A DNA stretch of 64,000 bases from Paenibacillus anaericanus (GTDB lineage Bacteria; Bacillota; Bacilli; Paenibacillales; Paenibacillaceae), in the NCBI RefSeq assembly GCF_003994475.1, contig NZ_RZNY01000020.1, positions 1 through 64,000 on the forward strand. The letters are read 5' to 3'. Below, in pieces: positions 49,561 through 58,805 of the stretch. Positions within the stretch are counted from its first letter, which is position 1, and the number at the start of each line of letters is the position of its first letter. Below the pieces are notes generated by a model. The model was not told where the DNA came from. It did no database searches and was given only the letters and a program-made list of their open reading frames with translations. The position numbers and the translations under genes were made by a program.

Positions 49561-49597
49561 GCAGGCCAAGATCATTATTCTTGGTCTGCTATTTTGT
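49561..49597 (+). terminator. Probable terminator of hisS-aspS
   Basis: GCAGGCCAAGA pairs with TCTTGGTCTGC (one G-U), followed by a T-rich tail. Confidence 0.75.
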
Positions 49598-49635
49598 TTA
49601 TTATGAATCCTTACCACATTATGAATAAATTAATA

Positions 49636-49672
49636 TTGACAAAAAATAACTGGGATGGTTTAATCGAATCAG
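49636..49672 (+). promoter_or_regulatory. Promoter and likely autoregulatory operator of the LacI gene
   Basis: TTGACA (49636-49641) and TTTAAT (49659-49664) are spaced by 17 bp. The -10 overlaps TTTAATCGAATC, whose complement GATTCGATTAAA resembles the operators in front of the mal operon, suggesting the regulator controls itself. Confidence 0.6.
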
Positions 49673-49710
49673 TAGTTGATGTAACGTTTAACCAAAGATA
49701 AGGAGTAACC

Positions 49711-50733
49711 ATGAATAACAAAATCACCATTAAAGATATTGCTCAAATCGCAAATGTATCTATTGCTACGGTGTCCAATGTTATGAATGGAACCGGTAGG
49801 GTATCGTCCACTACCTCTGCTAAAGTGAATAAAGTTATTCAGGAAATGAATTTTGCCCCAAGTGCTTCTGCACGTAATCTGAAAGACAAAAAGTCTCATT
49901 TAATTGCTGTGGTTGTTCCGCTCTTAGAGAAAGGGATGATTCAGGATAATCCGTTTTATTGGGAGCTTGTGCGCGGAGTTGAGAAGGGTGCACGAAATCA
50001 TCAGGTGCAGATTATGCTGCTTGGTATTGATGAGACGGAGAACTTTTCATTTGTAAAAACTCGTCATTTGGACGGTCTGATCGTTGTAGGTGTTTTTGAA
50101 CGCTCATCTTCTTATGAGCAAATTTTAAATTTAGGTGTGCCATGTGTATTTTTGGATAGCTATCTGTCTGATCCGGAGCTTCATCAGGTTTGTTTGGATG
50201 ACGAAGCGGGCGGATATCTTGGAACAAAGCATTTGCTGGGACTTGGTCATCAGAATATTGCGATACTAACAGGTAAATTGCAAGAGGGTGGGGTTAACTA
50301 CTTCCGATATCAAGGATATTTAAGAGCGCTAAGAGAGAATGGTATTACTAAGAATGATAAATTGGTATTTGAAGAGTCCTCATCCATACAAGGTGGTTAC
50401 CAGGCTGCGCAAAAAGTAAGCAGTTATGCAGATGGGATCAGTGCTATATTTGCTTTTTCGGATGTATCAGCAATGGGTCTAATAAGAGGGTTATATGATA
50501 TGGGATGGGCAGTTCCACGCGATATTTCGGTGGTGGGCTTTGATGATATCTTCTATACACAGTACATGATCCCTTCTCTAACTACGATTAGCCAGGACGT
50601 TGCGCACAAAGGTAAAGTAGCTGTAACTATGCTGCTGGATCAGATTGATGGAATTACTTGTAATGATAAGTATATTACCGTACCGGTTAGCTTGGTTGTA
50701 AGACAAAGCACTATTTCAAACACAAAAGGTTAA
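49711..50733 (+). CDS. LacI-family transcriptional regulator of maltodextrin genes
   Basis: A 340-residue repressor. N-terminal HTH with the LacI pattern (TIKDIAQIANVSIATVSNVMNGTG) and hinge helix (SASARNLKDKKSHLIAVVVP), then a periplasmic-binding-like sensor domain (VVGFDDIFYTQYMIPSLTTI). It lies directly upstream of the maltodextrin operon on the same strand but has its own promoter and terminator. Inferred inducer: a malto-oligosaccharide. Confidence 0.92.
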   Translation: MNNKITIKDIAQIANVSIATVSNVMNGTGRVSSTTSAKVNKVIQEMNFAPSASARNLKDKKSHLIAVVVPLLEKGMIQDNPFYWELVRGVEKGARNHQVQIMLLGIDETENFSFVKTRHLDGLIVVGVFERSSSYEQILNLGVPCVFLDSYLSDPELHQVCLDDEAGGYLGTKHLLGLGHQNIAILTGKLQEGGVNYFRYQGYLRALRENGITKNDKLVFEESSSIQGGYQAAQKVSSYADGISAIFAFSDVSAMGLIRGLYDMGWAVPRDISVVGFDDIFYTQYMIPSLTTISQDVAHKGKVAVTMLLDQIDGITCNDKYITVPVSLVVRQSTISNTKG

Positions 50734-50749
50734 AATAGTGCTTTTTTTT
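50705..50749 (+). terminator. Terminator of the LacI gene
   Basis: AAAGCACTATTT (50705-50716) pairs with 50733-50744, then T. The left arm lies inside the coding end. Confidence 0.88.
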
Positions 50750-50756
50750 AATAGAT

Positions 50757-50772
50757 GATTAAACGATTAATC
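50757..50772 (+). promoter_or_regulatory. Candidate LacI-type operator 1
   Basis: GATTAAACGATTAATC is an inverted repeat of GATTAA/TTAATC around ACGA, upstream of the maltodextrin operon. It shares its half site with operator 2 and with the LacI promoter. Confidence 0.55.
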
Positions 50773-50844
50773 TAATTGCGGCTTGAGGAGGTGATCACCT
50801 ACTAGATATCAGTTGTTTTAGTAGGAATTGTATGTTTTTCAAAT

Positions 50845-50873
50845 GATTAAATGTTTAATTGTAAGCGGTTAAC
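50845..50873 (+). promoter_or_regulatory. Candidate operator 2 and overlapping cre-like site
   Basis: GATTAAATGTTTAATT contains ATTAAA/TTTAAT around TG. It runs into TGTAAGCGGTTAAC (50860-50873), which matches most of the cre consensus. Specific repression plus CcpA catabolite control would fit a maltodextrin operon. Confidence 0.5.
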
Positions 50874-50898
50874 TCAAACGTGAAGGGTGGATTACAGT

Positions 50899-52218
50899 AT
50901 GAATACAAAAAGAATAGCTATGTCGTTACTCATTATGATGATGGTCTTTACAACCGTAGCTTGTTCCACTAAGGGAAATAACAATGCCAGCAACACAGCG
51001 AACACAAGTAACGCAATTTCACAAAATGAACAAGTCAATGGAGAAGAAGTGGCACAGGATGAGGAGTTAACAGCGGAACCGGGTGCCAAACTGATCATTT
51101 GGGATGGTAAAGACGGAATTCCCTTCCTAAAGGAAATCGCCAAAGAGTTTAGCGCACAATATAACATTCCTATAGAAGTTCAAGAACAGGGTGCTCCAGA
51201 ACAAATGCAAAAAATGAAAACAGACGGCCCTGCAGGATTGGGTGCTGACTTACTTGTTCTCCCCCATGACAACTTGAGTCAAGCGGTAGCGGGAGGTTTT
51301 GTACTACCCAATGATTACTTTGAGGAAGAAACAAAAGCTGAATTTCAGGAAACAGCCACTAAAGCAGTTACTTTGAATGGCATCCTCTATGGATATCCAA
51401 GAAATATGGAAACCTACGCCTTGTTCTATAACAAAGAGTTAGTTAAGGAAGCTGAGTTGACCTCTTGGGACGATATTATCAAATTTTCTAAATCATTTAA
51501 TGATGTAAGCAAGAAGAAATACGGATTCATGATGAGCTTGAATAATCTGTACTTCTACTATCCGTTTATCTCAGGATACAAGGGTTCAATATTCGGAGAT
51601 AACAACACCAATCCCGAAGAAATCGGAATTAATAGTTCACAAGTTGTTGAAGGAGCTAAGTATTACCAAACTATGCGTGAGATTTTACCGATGACTGCCG
51701 CCGATCTAACTACAGATGTTAAGACTGCATTGTTCCAAGAAGGTAAATTAGCTATCAATTTAGATGGCGTATGGAATATCGGAAACTTCTCATCACTTCC
51801 TTTTGAAGTAGGAATGATGCCACTTCCTAAGTTTCCTAATGATGAGAACCCGCGTACTTTTGCTGGAGTTAAGGCTTATTATGTCAGCTCCTATTCGAAA
51901 TATCCGAATGCAGCGAAATTGTTTGCAAGATATGTAACTTCGAAAGAAGCACTCGTAAGGAACTTCGAAGTGTCAGGATTCATTCCGGCACGTAAAGATA
52001 TGGAGAATGAACCCTCCATTGCAAAAAATGAGATGGTGAGTGGAGCGATTCGTCAGTTTGAATATTCAGAGGCCATGCCGTCAATCCCCGAAATGCAGAC
52101 TGTATGGGAACCAATGGCGAATGCATTGGATCTGATTTGGAACGGTGAAGATGTACAGAAAACATTGGACAACGCAGTCAAGAATGTTAAACAGAGCATC
52201 GAAACATTGAATAAATAA
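50899..52218 (+). CDS. Maltodextrin-binding lipoprotein (MdxE/MalE-like)
   Basis: A 439-residue extracellular binding protein of family 1. Lipobox TTVAC (Cys22). Followed by a Ser/Asn linker and the MalE-like core: KLIIWDGKDGIPFLKEIAKEF, GLGADLLVLPHDNL, YGYPRNMETYALFYNKELV, AMPSIPEMQTVWEPMANAL. ATG 50899 is eight bases after AAGGGTGG; a GTG four codons earlier lies within the SD. It is the first gene of the operon. Confidence 0.92.
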   Translation: MNTKRIAMSLLIMMMVFTTVACSTKGNNNASNTANTSNAISQNEQVNGEEVAQDEELTAEPGAKLIIWDGKDGIPFLKEIAKEFSAQYNIPIEVQEQGAPEQMQKMKTDGPAGLGADLLVLPHDNLSQAVAGGFVLPNDYFEEETKAEFQETATKAVTLNGILYGYPRNMETYALFYNKELVKEAELTSWDDIIKFSKSFNDVSKKKYGFMMSLNNLYFYYPFISGYKGSIFGDNNTNPEEIGINSSQVVEGAKYYQTMREILPMTAADLTTDVKTALFQEGKLAINLDGVWNIGNFSSLPFEVGMMPLPKFPNDENPRTFAGVKAYYVSSYSKYPNAAKLFARYVTSKEALVRNFEVSGFIPARKDMENEPSIAKNEMVSGAIRQFEYSEAMPSIPEMQTVWEPMANALDLIWNGEDVQKTLDNAVKNVKQSIETLNK

Positions 52219-52244
52219 AGCGAGAACGTGTATAAAAATGTGAC

Positions 52245-52270
52245 GTCATCCGTTTCTGCGAGCGGATGAC
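52245..52270 (+). other. Intercistronic stem-loop between binding protein and permease genes
   Basis: GTCATCCG (52245-52252) pairs with CGGATGAC (52263-52270), without a T tract. Such hairpins after the binding-protein gene commonly protect its mRNA or partly stop transcription, raising its level over the permeases. Confidence 0.7.
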
Positions 52271-52304
52271 GGACACATTCACCATTTACAGGAGATGATT
52301 CGGA

Positions 52305-53615
52305 ATGGGACAGCATCGAAAGCGGGCTATGATACTCTCCTTCATAGGTATGGGGTTTGGTCAAATATACAATCGACAGTTACTAAAAGGGATCGTATTC
52401 TTCTTCGTTCATATTGCAGGTATTTATCTAGCAACCCTACTACCAAGGGCTATATGGGGAATTACCACTTTAGGAGAACAAGCCGATCAGCTTAAAAAGG
52501 TTGGGAAAGTATATGTTAACATTCGTGGGGATCATTCAATCTTCTTATTGATCGAAGGAATGATTGTTATTCTAGCGATGATCATTATGCTGTTTATTTA
52601 TGTCGCAAACATACGAGATGCTTATCAGATAGGCAAGTTGCGAGAACAAGGTATCAAGTCTAACAATTTTAGCGAAACCGTAAATTATTTATTGGGTCAG
52701 AAGTTTCCACAGGTGGTTATTTCACTTCCGCTCATGCTCGTTATCTTTTTTACACTGATGCCGATCTTATTTATGATAATGCTGGCATTTACAAACTATT
52801 CTTCACCGAATTACCTACCCCCAGCAAAGCTAGTAAGCTGGATTGGATTCGATGGGTTCAGAGATCTTTTTACGATTAATGCTTGGAATAATACGTTTTT
52901 TGGGGTTGCTCTTTGGACGCTAATCTGGACTGTGTGCGCAACGATTACAACTTTTGTAGGCGGATTTGTTGTGGCGTTAATGGTGCAAAAGAGGGGAATT
53001 CGTTTTAAAGGATTTTGGCGGACGTTATTTATTATCCCCTACGCAATTCCGCAGTTCATATCACTTTTGATCATGAGAAATATGTTCAATGGTGAGTTTG
53101 GTCCTGTTAATCAATATCTCAAATATTTCGGATTAGGCGGACTCCCATGGCTAACAGATCCTTTCTGGGCAAAGTTTACGGTGATTATCGTAAATATCTG
53201 GATAGGGTTTCCGATTAGCATGTTGATGATCATAGGAATATTGTCGACGATCTCCAAAGATTTATATGAAGCTGCTGAAATTGATGGAGCAAGTTCAATT
53301 CAACAATTTAATGCCATAACGTTCCCAACGGTTATGTTATCGTTTGCGCCGTTACTTGTTATGAGCTTTGCTGGGAATATAAACAACTTTAATCTGATCT
53401 ATTTGCTAACGAACGGTAATCCAGTCAATCCAACGTATCAATTTGCGGGAAGTACTGACATCCTGATTACTTGGTTGTATAAATTGACAATGGACAGTGG
53501 GAAGTATAACTATGCCTCTATCATTGGTATCTTTATTTTCATTATTATCGCTTCTTTCTCTATTGTGAATCTAAAGAGAACTAAGGCATTCAAAGAGGAG
53601 GATCAGTACAGATGA
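52305..53615 (+). CDS. Maltodextrin ABC transporter permease (MdxF/MalF-like)
   Basis: A 436-residue permease with about eight helices. An N-terminal hydrophobic hairpin (MILSFIGMGFGQIYNRQLLKG) precedes the standard MalF module. EAA loop EAAEIDGASSIQQFNAITFP contacts the ATPase. ATG follows AGGAGATG. The downstream permease gene overlaps by four bases. No ATPase gene is in the operon, so a shared MsmX/MalK-type ATPase encoded elsewhere is inferred. Confidence 0.94.
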   Translation: MGQHRKRAMILSFIGMGFGQIYNRQLLKGIVFFFVHIAGIYLATLLPRAIWGITTLGEQADQLKKVGKVYVNIRGDHSIFLLIEGMIVILAMIIMLFIYVANIRDAYQIGKLREQGIKSNNFSETVNYLLGQKFPQVVISLPLMLVIFFTLMPILFMIMLAFTNYSSPNYLPPAKLVSWIGFDGFRDLFTINAWNNTFFGVALWTLIWTVCATITTFVGGFVVALMVQKRGIRFKGFWRTLFIIPYAIPQFISLLIMRNMFNGEFGPVNQYLKYFGLGGLPWLTDPFWAKFTVIIVNIWIGFPISMLMIIGILSTISKDLYEAAEIDGASSIQQFNAITFPTVMLSFAPLLVMSFAGNINNFNLIYLLTNGNPVNPTYQFAGSTDILITWLYKLTMDSGKYNYASIIGIFIFIIIASFSIVNLKRTKAFKEEDQYR

Positions 53616-54454
53616 GAAAGTCGGATCTAAAGTCAGGATTTAACTTTGGAAATTTACTTTGTTATATTGGGCTGGTCACTATAGGTATCTTATGTCTATA
53701 TCCCGCTCTTTGGGTAATTATGTCTTCTGTTAGACCGGGTAATGCTTTATATAGTGAACATCTAATCCCTACTTCATTTACGTTACAGCATTATCGAGAT
53801 TTGTTTGCCACATATCCATATGCGCAATGGTTTATAAACACATTTAAGGTTGCTTTCTTTACTATGATTTTCAGTACGCTTCTAGTAACGATTACGGGGT
53901 ATGTATTTTCTCGTTTCCGCTTTAGAGGTCGTCAGAAAATTATGCTTAACATGCTAGTTGTCGGTATGTTCCCTGGCTTCATGAGCATGATTGCTGTCTA
54001 TATTTTATTGATGCAATTGCAGTTATTGGACACACATCTTTCGCTGATTCTCGTATACTCAGCTGGTGCTCCGATGGGATTTTTATATGTAAAAAGTTTC
54101 TTTGATACGGTCCCGCAAAGCTTGATCGATGCGGCAAAAATAGACGGTGCTGGTCATTTAACTGTATTCAGACGGATCATGCTTCCACTCTCCAAGCCTA
54201 TGTTAGTCTATATCGCGTTAACATCATTTAGCGGTGGGTTTGTTGATTTTATATTTGCGAACATGGTCTTGAGCACACCTGAGAAACAAACTCTTGCAGT
54301 CGGTTTATTCAAAATTGTCCAAGGTAAATTTGCGACAGAATTTACGTTATTCGCTGCAGGTTGCGTACTCGTTGCTGTCCCATTAACTTTGTTATTCATC
54401 GTACTCCAAAGATACCTGGTCGAAGGCCTGATGGCCGGAGCAGACAAGGGCTAA
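53612..54454 (+). CDS. Maltodextrin ABC transporter permease (MdxG/MalG-like)
   Basis: A 280-residue permease with six helices and EAA loop SLIDAAKIDGAGHLTVFRRI. C-terminus RYLVEGLMAGADKG is typical of MalG-type subunits. The start overlaps the stop of the MalF-like gene (ATGA). Confidence 0.95.
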   Translation: MRKSDLKSGFNFGNLLCYIGLVTIGILCLYPALWVIMSSVRPGNALYSEHLIPTSFTLQHYRDLFATYPYAQWFINTFKVAFFTMIFSTLLVTITGYVFSRFRFRGRQKIMLNMLVVGMFPGFMSMIAVYILLMQLQLLDTHLSLILVYSAGAPMGFLYVKSFFDTVPQSLIDAAKIDGAGHLTVFRRIMLPLSKPMLVYIALTSFSGGFVDFIFANMVLSTPEKQTLAVGLFKIVQGKFATEFTLFAAGCVLVAVPLTLLFIVLQRYLVEGLMAGADKG

Positions 54455-54483
54455 CATAATATTTACGAAGGAGCTGTAATTTG

Positions 54484-56250
54484 ATGTTATTAGAAGCGAT
54501 ATATCATCGGCCTAAAGGATGTTGGTCATACGGTTACGATGATCAAACTATACATTTGCGAATACGGACTAAAAGAAATGATGTAGCTGAGGTCCAAGTG
54601 TTATTTGGAGATAAATGTGCTCCATGGGCTGACATGCAGATAGCCCAGATGGGAGTCATAGCAAGTGATGAGCGGTTTGATTATTGGCAAGCAACTGTTC
54701 ACCCTCCTTATGGGAGATTGCAATATGGGTTTCAATTACTTAGCGGTGAAGAGCAACTATGGTTCACGGAGAAAGGAATACACGATAATCCACCAACTGA
54801 ACATTTAGGACTGTTCGAATTTCCGTTTCTTCATGCTATTGATATTCATAAGCCACCTGCTTGGGTCAATGAAGGGATTTTCTATCAAATATTTCCTGAT
54901 CGTTTTGCGAATGGAGATACCTCGAATGATCCGGTTACAGTGGAACAATGGGGAAGTAAGCCAACGTACACTTCATTTAACGGCGGTGATCTACAGGGAG
55001 TTATCAACTCTCTGGATTACTTGAGCGAGCTCGGAATTACTGTGATTTATTTTAATCCTATATTTGAAGCCCCAGCGAATCATAAATATGATACAGGTGA
55101 CTATTTGAAGATTGATCCTCATTTTGGAGATAAAGAAACGTTGAAGACGCTAGTTAAAGCATGTCATGAACGGGGAATCCGCGTTATTTTGGATGGGGTA
55201 TTCAACCACAGTGGGGTTACGTTCAACCGTTATCTAGATGTTGTTGAGAAAGGAACAGAATCCCTCTATTACGATTGGTTCCATATTAACGAATGGCCTC
55301 TTGAGGTTAAGGAGGGGATTCCGACTTATAAGACGTTTGCTTTTGAAGCGACTATGCCTAAATTAAATACGGCGAATTCCGAAGTGAAACAATATTTCCT
55401 GAATGTAGGAAGATATTGGATCGAAGAATGTGACATTGATGGATGGCGGTTAGATGTAGCTAATGAGGTGGACCATCAATTTTGGCGGGAGTTCCGTCAG
55501 GTCGTTAAGAATGCTAAACCAGATGCCTATATATTGGGAGAAGTTTGGCATGACGGGATGGCATGGCTTGAAGGTGATCAATTTGATGGGGTCATGAATT
55601 ACCCTGTGGCCAATGCTATTCTTGATTTTATGGTCTTTCATAACATGGATGCATTTACGTTCGCTGCTGGGATTGGCGGTTATCTGGCGAGATATCCACA
55701 GCAAGTTAATGAGGCCGCCTTCAACCATTTGGACAGCCATGACACGGTACGGTTACTGACATTATGTAAAGATAATAAGGAGATGATGAAGCTAGCCGTA
55801 GCTTTTCAATTTACTTTTATAGGAGCTCCAAGCATTTATTATGGAGATGAAATTGGATTGTCTGGACATTTCGATCCAGATAATCGTAGATGCATGGAGT
55901 GGGAACTGGCCAAACAAGATAAGGATTTATTGTTATTTTACAAGTCATTAATTGCACTTCGTAAGGCTCACCCGGCTCTCCGCAAGGGAACATTCCGGGC
56001 ATTAACAGCAGAGAAAGACTCTTCGCTGCTTGTATATGAACGCGCTGAAGGCGATGACCGCCTGATTATCATTATGAATGCTGGAAAAGAAGACGTTGCA
56101 GTATCTCTATCATTGCCAATAGGGGAATGGAGAGATGTTTTCTCTGATGAAATAGTTAATGAAGCCCCCTCTATTTTTCAGGAGCAGTTATCTTCTTATG
56201 ATTTTCGTATTCTGAGTAGCTGTAAGTTGGAATCAAGAACAAACCACTAA
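54484..56250 (+). CDS. Neopullulanase / cyclomaltodextrinase-like alpha-amylase (GH13_20)
   Basis: A 588-residue intracellular enzyme (no signal peptide) cutting imported maltodextrins, cyclodextrins or pullulan pieces. N-terminal beta domain at about 1-125, then the TIM barrel with the four GH13 regions: DGVFNHSG, DGWRLDVANE (nucleophile Asp), GEVWHD (acid/base Glu) and HLDSHDT. C-terminal beta domain. AAGGAG lies ten bases before ATG 54484 and seven before the adjoining in-frame TTG 54481, so the start could be either. It follows the MalG-like gene by about 27 bp. Confidence 0.93.
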   Translation: MLLEAIYHRPKGCWSYGYDDQTIHLRIRTKRNDVAEVQVLFGDKCAPWADMQIAQMGVIASDERFDYWQATVHPPYGRLQYGFQLLSGEEQLWFTEKGIHDNPPTEHLGLFEFPFLHAIDIHKPPAWVNEGIFYQIFPDRFANGDTSNDPVTVEQWGSKPTYTSFNGGDLQGVINSLDYLSELGITVIYFNPIFEAPANHKYDTGDYLKIDPHFGDKETLKTLVKACHERGIRVILDGVFNHSGVTFNRYLDVVEKGTESLYYDWFHINEWPLEVKEGIPTYKTFAFEATMPKLNTANSEVKQYFLNVGRYWIEECDIDGWRLDVANEVDHQFWREFRQVVKNAKPDAYILGEVWHDGMAWLEGDQFDGVMNYPVANAILDFMVFHNMDAFTFAAGIGGYLARYPQQVNEAAFNHLDSHDTVRLLTLCKDNKEMMKLAVAFQFTFIGAPSIYYGDEIGLSGHFDPDNRRCMEWELAKQDKDLLLFYKSLIALRKAHPALRKGTFRALTAEKDSSLLVYERAEGDDRLIIIMNAGKEDVAVSLSLPIGEWRDVFSDEIVNEAPSIFQEQLSSYDFRILSSCKLESRTNH

Positions 56251-56269
56251 AAGATAGGAGATGGAGGAC

Positions 56270-58726
56270 ATGCAAACGAGTGAAACTATTCACCCGGATC
56301 AAATAGACAGTTCTGCGGCCTCTATAACGTATAAAGACATAGGTTCGGTCGTTCGTTACGAGTTACGTACAACACATATTATCGTATATGGAGAAATGGT
56401 AAATTATACGATTCTGTTTCCTGGACCCTCAGTAGTTAGAATTGTCGGATCGATACAGGGGCATTCCGCTGATATAGCACCTACACCTGCACTTCTACCT
56501 TATGAACTACAATTGGGCTGGAGTATAGTAGAGACTGAGTTTTGGTTGGAAATTAGTAGAGGCGATATTGTTGTCACAATAACTAAAGCGACAATGTCAT
56601 TTCGTGTAAGTTTCGGTGGGGAAGAGGTATGTGATAGCCACGAGTTATATTATGCGGGAAAGAAATTGCGTTGCCGTGGAGCTATATCGCGAGAAGCATT
56701 ACTTTATGGTCTGGGAGAAACAACGGGTTTTATGGATAAGCGTGGGGAAAAATATACGATGTGGAACTCGGATGTCTTTGACCCACATGTTCCAGATATG
56801 GAGTCATTATATCAGTCCATCCCGTTACTGATCCATCATCATCCCGGAGGAACTTATGGGATATTTGCAGATAATCCTGGTCGGACGGTATTTGATATGC
56901 GTACAGATACAGAGTCGTATTTGATAGAAACAGAGAACGGAGAGATCGATCTCTATTTCATTGGTGGTCCTGGGCTTAAAGATGTCGTATCAGCTTATTC
57001 TACATTAACGGGAAAGATGAAGCTTCCTCCTCTGTGGTCACTGGGATATCAACAATCGCGATTCAGTTATATGAGCCAGGATGTAGTGTTGGAATTAGCA
57101 AGAACATTTCGAAAGAGGGCAATACCTTGTGATGTAATCTACCTTGATATTCATTACATGGATGAGTATAAAGTATTTACTTTTGATAAAGAACGGTTTC
57201 CTGATCCTCCTAAAATGATGAAGGAACTGAGGGAAATGGGTTTTCGAGTTGTGCCTGTTGTCGATCCTGGGGTTAAGATTGAAGAAGGATATAATGTGTA
57301 CGAGGAAGGCAGCTTGAAGAAGTATTTTTGTGAAAAACCGGATGGTACCCAGTTTGTTGGTCATGTTTGGCCGGGTGCAAGTGTCTTTCCTGATTTTACA
57401 GATGAGAAGGTTAGCAGGTGGTGGGGAGATTTACACCAATTTTATGTTGATCTTGGCATTAGCGGGATTTGGAATGATATGAATGAACCAAGCGTGTTCA
57501 ATTCATCGTCGAAAACGATGGATATAGATATCATGCATCAGAATGGAGGCAACCCGAAGAGTCATGGAGAGCTCCATAATTTGTATGGATTGCTGATGTG
57601 TAAAGCAACGTGTGAGGGGCTTGGTCAGCTTTTACAGGGTGAAAGGCCATTTATTCTAACGAGAGCCGGATATGCAGGGATACAACGTTATGCTGCTGTG
57701 TGGACAGGAGATAATCGTAGTTATTGGGAGCATATGTCACTGTTTATGTCGATGGGAATCAATTTGGGATTATCGGGGGTTCCGTTCTGCGGAGCCGACA
57801 TCGGTGGGTTTGTGCATCATACATCTGGTGAATTATTAACAAGATGGATGCAATTAGGTGTATTTACGCCATTTTGTCGAAATCACAGTTCTATTGATAC
57901 AAAAGGCCAGGAGCCATGGGGCTTTGGTGACAAGGTAGAAGCAATCTGTCGAAAATATATCGAATTAAGATACAGCTTACTCCCTTATATCTATTCACTA
58001 TTCTATGAGGCCTCTCAAACAGGCCTACCTGTCATGGCTCCATTAGTACTTGAATATCCCACCGATAGAAATACGTTTCATTTATCTGACCAATTTTTAT
58101 TTGGTAAAGATATGTTGATTGCCCCAATCTACCGTCCAGGAACAGAGCATCGGGTTGTCTATTTACCCGAGGGAACCTGGTATGATTATTGGAGCGGGGA
58201 GCGTCACCATGGAGGTCAGCATATCGTTGCACAGGCTCCAATAGATACCCTCCCCATCTTTATACGATCTGGTGCTATTATTCCACAGACGAGAATCAAA
58301 CAGCATACGGAAACTGCGGAATGGTTACAACTAGATTTCAATGTGTATTGTTCTGGTTATTTGGAAGGCGAAGAATTGTCTACAAGGGAATTTATGCTGT
58401 ATGAGGATGACGGACTTACTGACAAATATGAAACAGGTGAGTGTAACCTGTTGAAAGTTCAATGCCAGAGGCAGATGGGTAAGCTTTCGATCAGGTTAAA
58501 GTATGCTAAGAGTGGCTATGGGTTGGGGAGAAAGTCACTTATCTTCAATGTTCACCAGCTTGGCTTTGTTCCTGATAATATCGTTGGTATTGAACGTGTC
58601 GACAATATGGAAGATCTAAAGGTTCATGCGTCTGGTTGGTATTATAGCAATCATAATCAAAAGCTAGTTATCAAAAGCGAATTCACTGATTATCAAGGAG
58701 TATACCTTGAAATTATATCATGTTGA
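56270..58726 (+). CDS. Alpha-glucosidase, GH31
   Basis: An 818-residue cytoplasmic glycosidase. N-terminal beta-sandwich, then a (beta/alpha)8 barrel with PCDVIYLDIHYMDEYKVFTF, nucleophile Asp in GIWNDMNEPSVF, and acid/base Asp in WTGDNRSYWEHM. C-terminal beta domains complete the chain. Expected to release glucose from maltose and short maltodextrins. ATG 56270 is nine bases after AGGAG; an ATG at 56261 abuts the SD. It ends the operon. Confidence 0.94.
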   Translation: MQTSETIHPDQIDSSAASITYKDIGSVVRYELRTTHIIVYGEMVNYTILFPGPSVVRIVGSIQGHSADIAPTPALLPYELQLGWSIVETEFWLEISRGDIVVTITKATMSFRVSFGGEEVCDSHELYYAGKKLRCRGAISREALLYGLGETTGFMDKRGEKYTMWNSDVFDPHVPDMESLYQSIPLLIHHHPGGTYGIFADNPGRTVFDMRTDTESYLIETENGEIDLYFIGGPGLKDVVSAYSTLTGKMKLPPLWSLGYQQSRFSYMSQDVVLELARTFRKRAIPCDVIYLDIHYMDEYKVFTFDKERFPDPPKMMKELREMGFRVVPVVDPGVKIEEGYNVYEEGSLKKYFCEKPDGTQFVGHVWPGASVFPDFTDEKVSRWWGDLHQFYVDLGISGIWNDMNEPSVFNSSSKTMDIDIMHQNGGNPKSHGELHNLYGLLMCKATCEGLGQLLQGERPFILTRAGYAGIQRYAAVWTGDNRSYWEHMSLFMSMGINLGLSGVPFCGADIGGFVHHTSGELLTRWMQLGVFTPFCRNHSSIDTKGQEPWGFGDKVEAICRKYIELRYSLLPYIYSLFYEASQTGLPVMAPLVLEYPTDRNTFHLSDQFLFGKDMLIAPIYRPGTEHRVVYLPEGTWYDYWSGERHHGGQHIVAQAPIDTLPIFIRSGAIIPQTRIKQHTETAEWLQLDFNVYCSGYLEGEELSTREFMLYEDDGLTDKYETGECNLLKVQCQRQMGKLSIRLKYAKSGYGLGRKSLIFNVHQLGFVPDNIVGIERVDNMEDLKVHASGWYYSNHNQKLVIKSEFTDYQGVYLEIISC

Positions 58727-58805
58727 TTCCTTGGCCTATTTTGCCCTATCATATAGAATAATAAGATTCTATAGATAGTGGTCACATTTTGGGAGGTAAA
58801 TAGAC

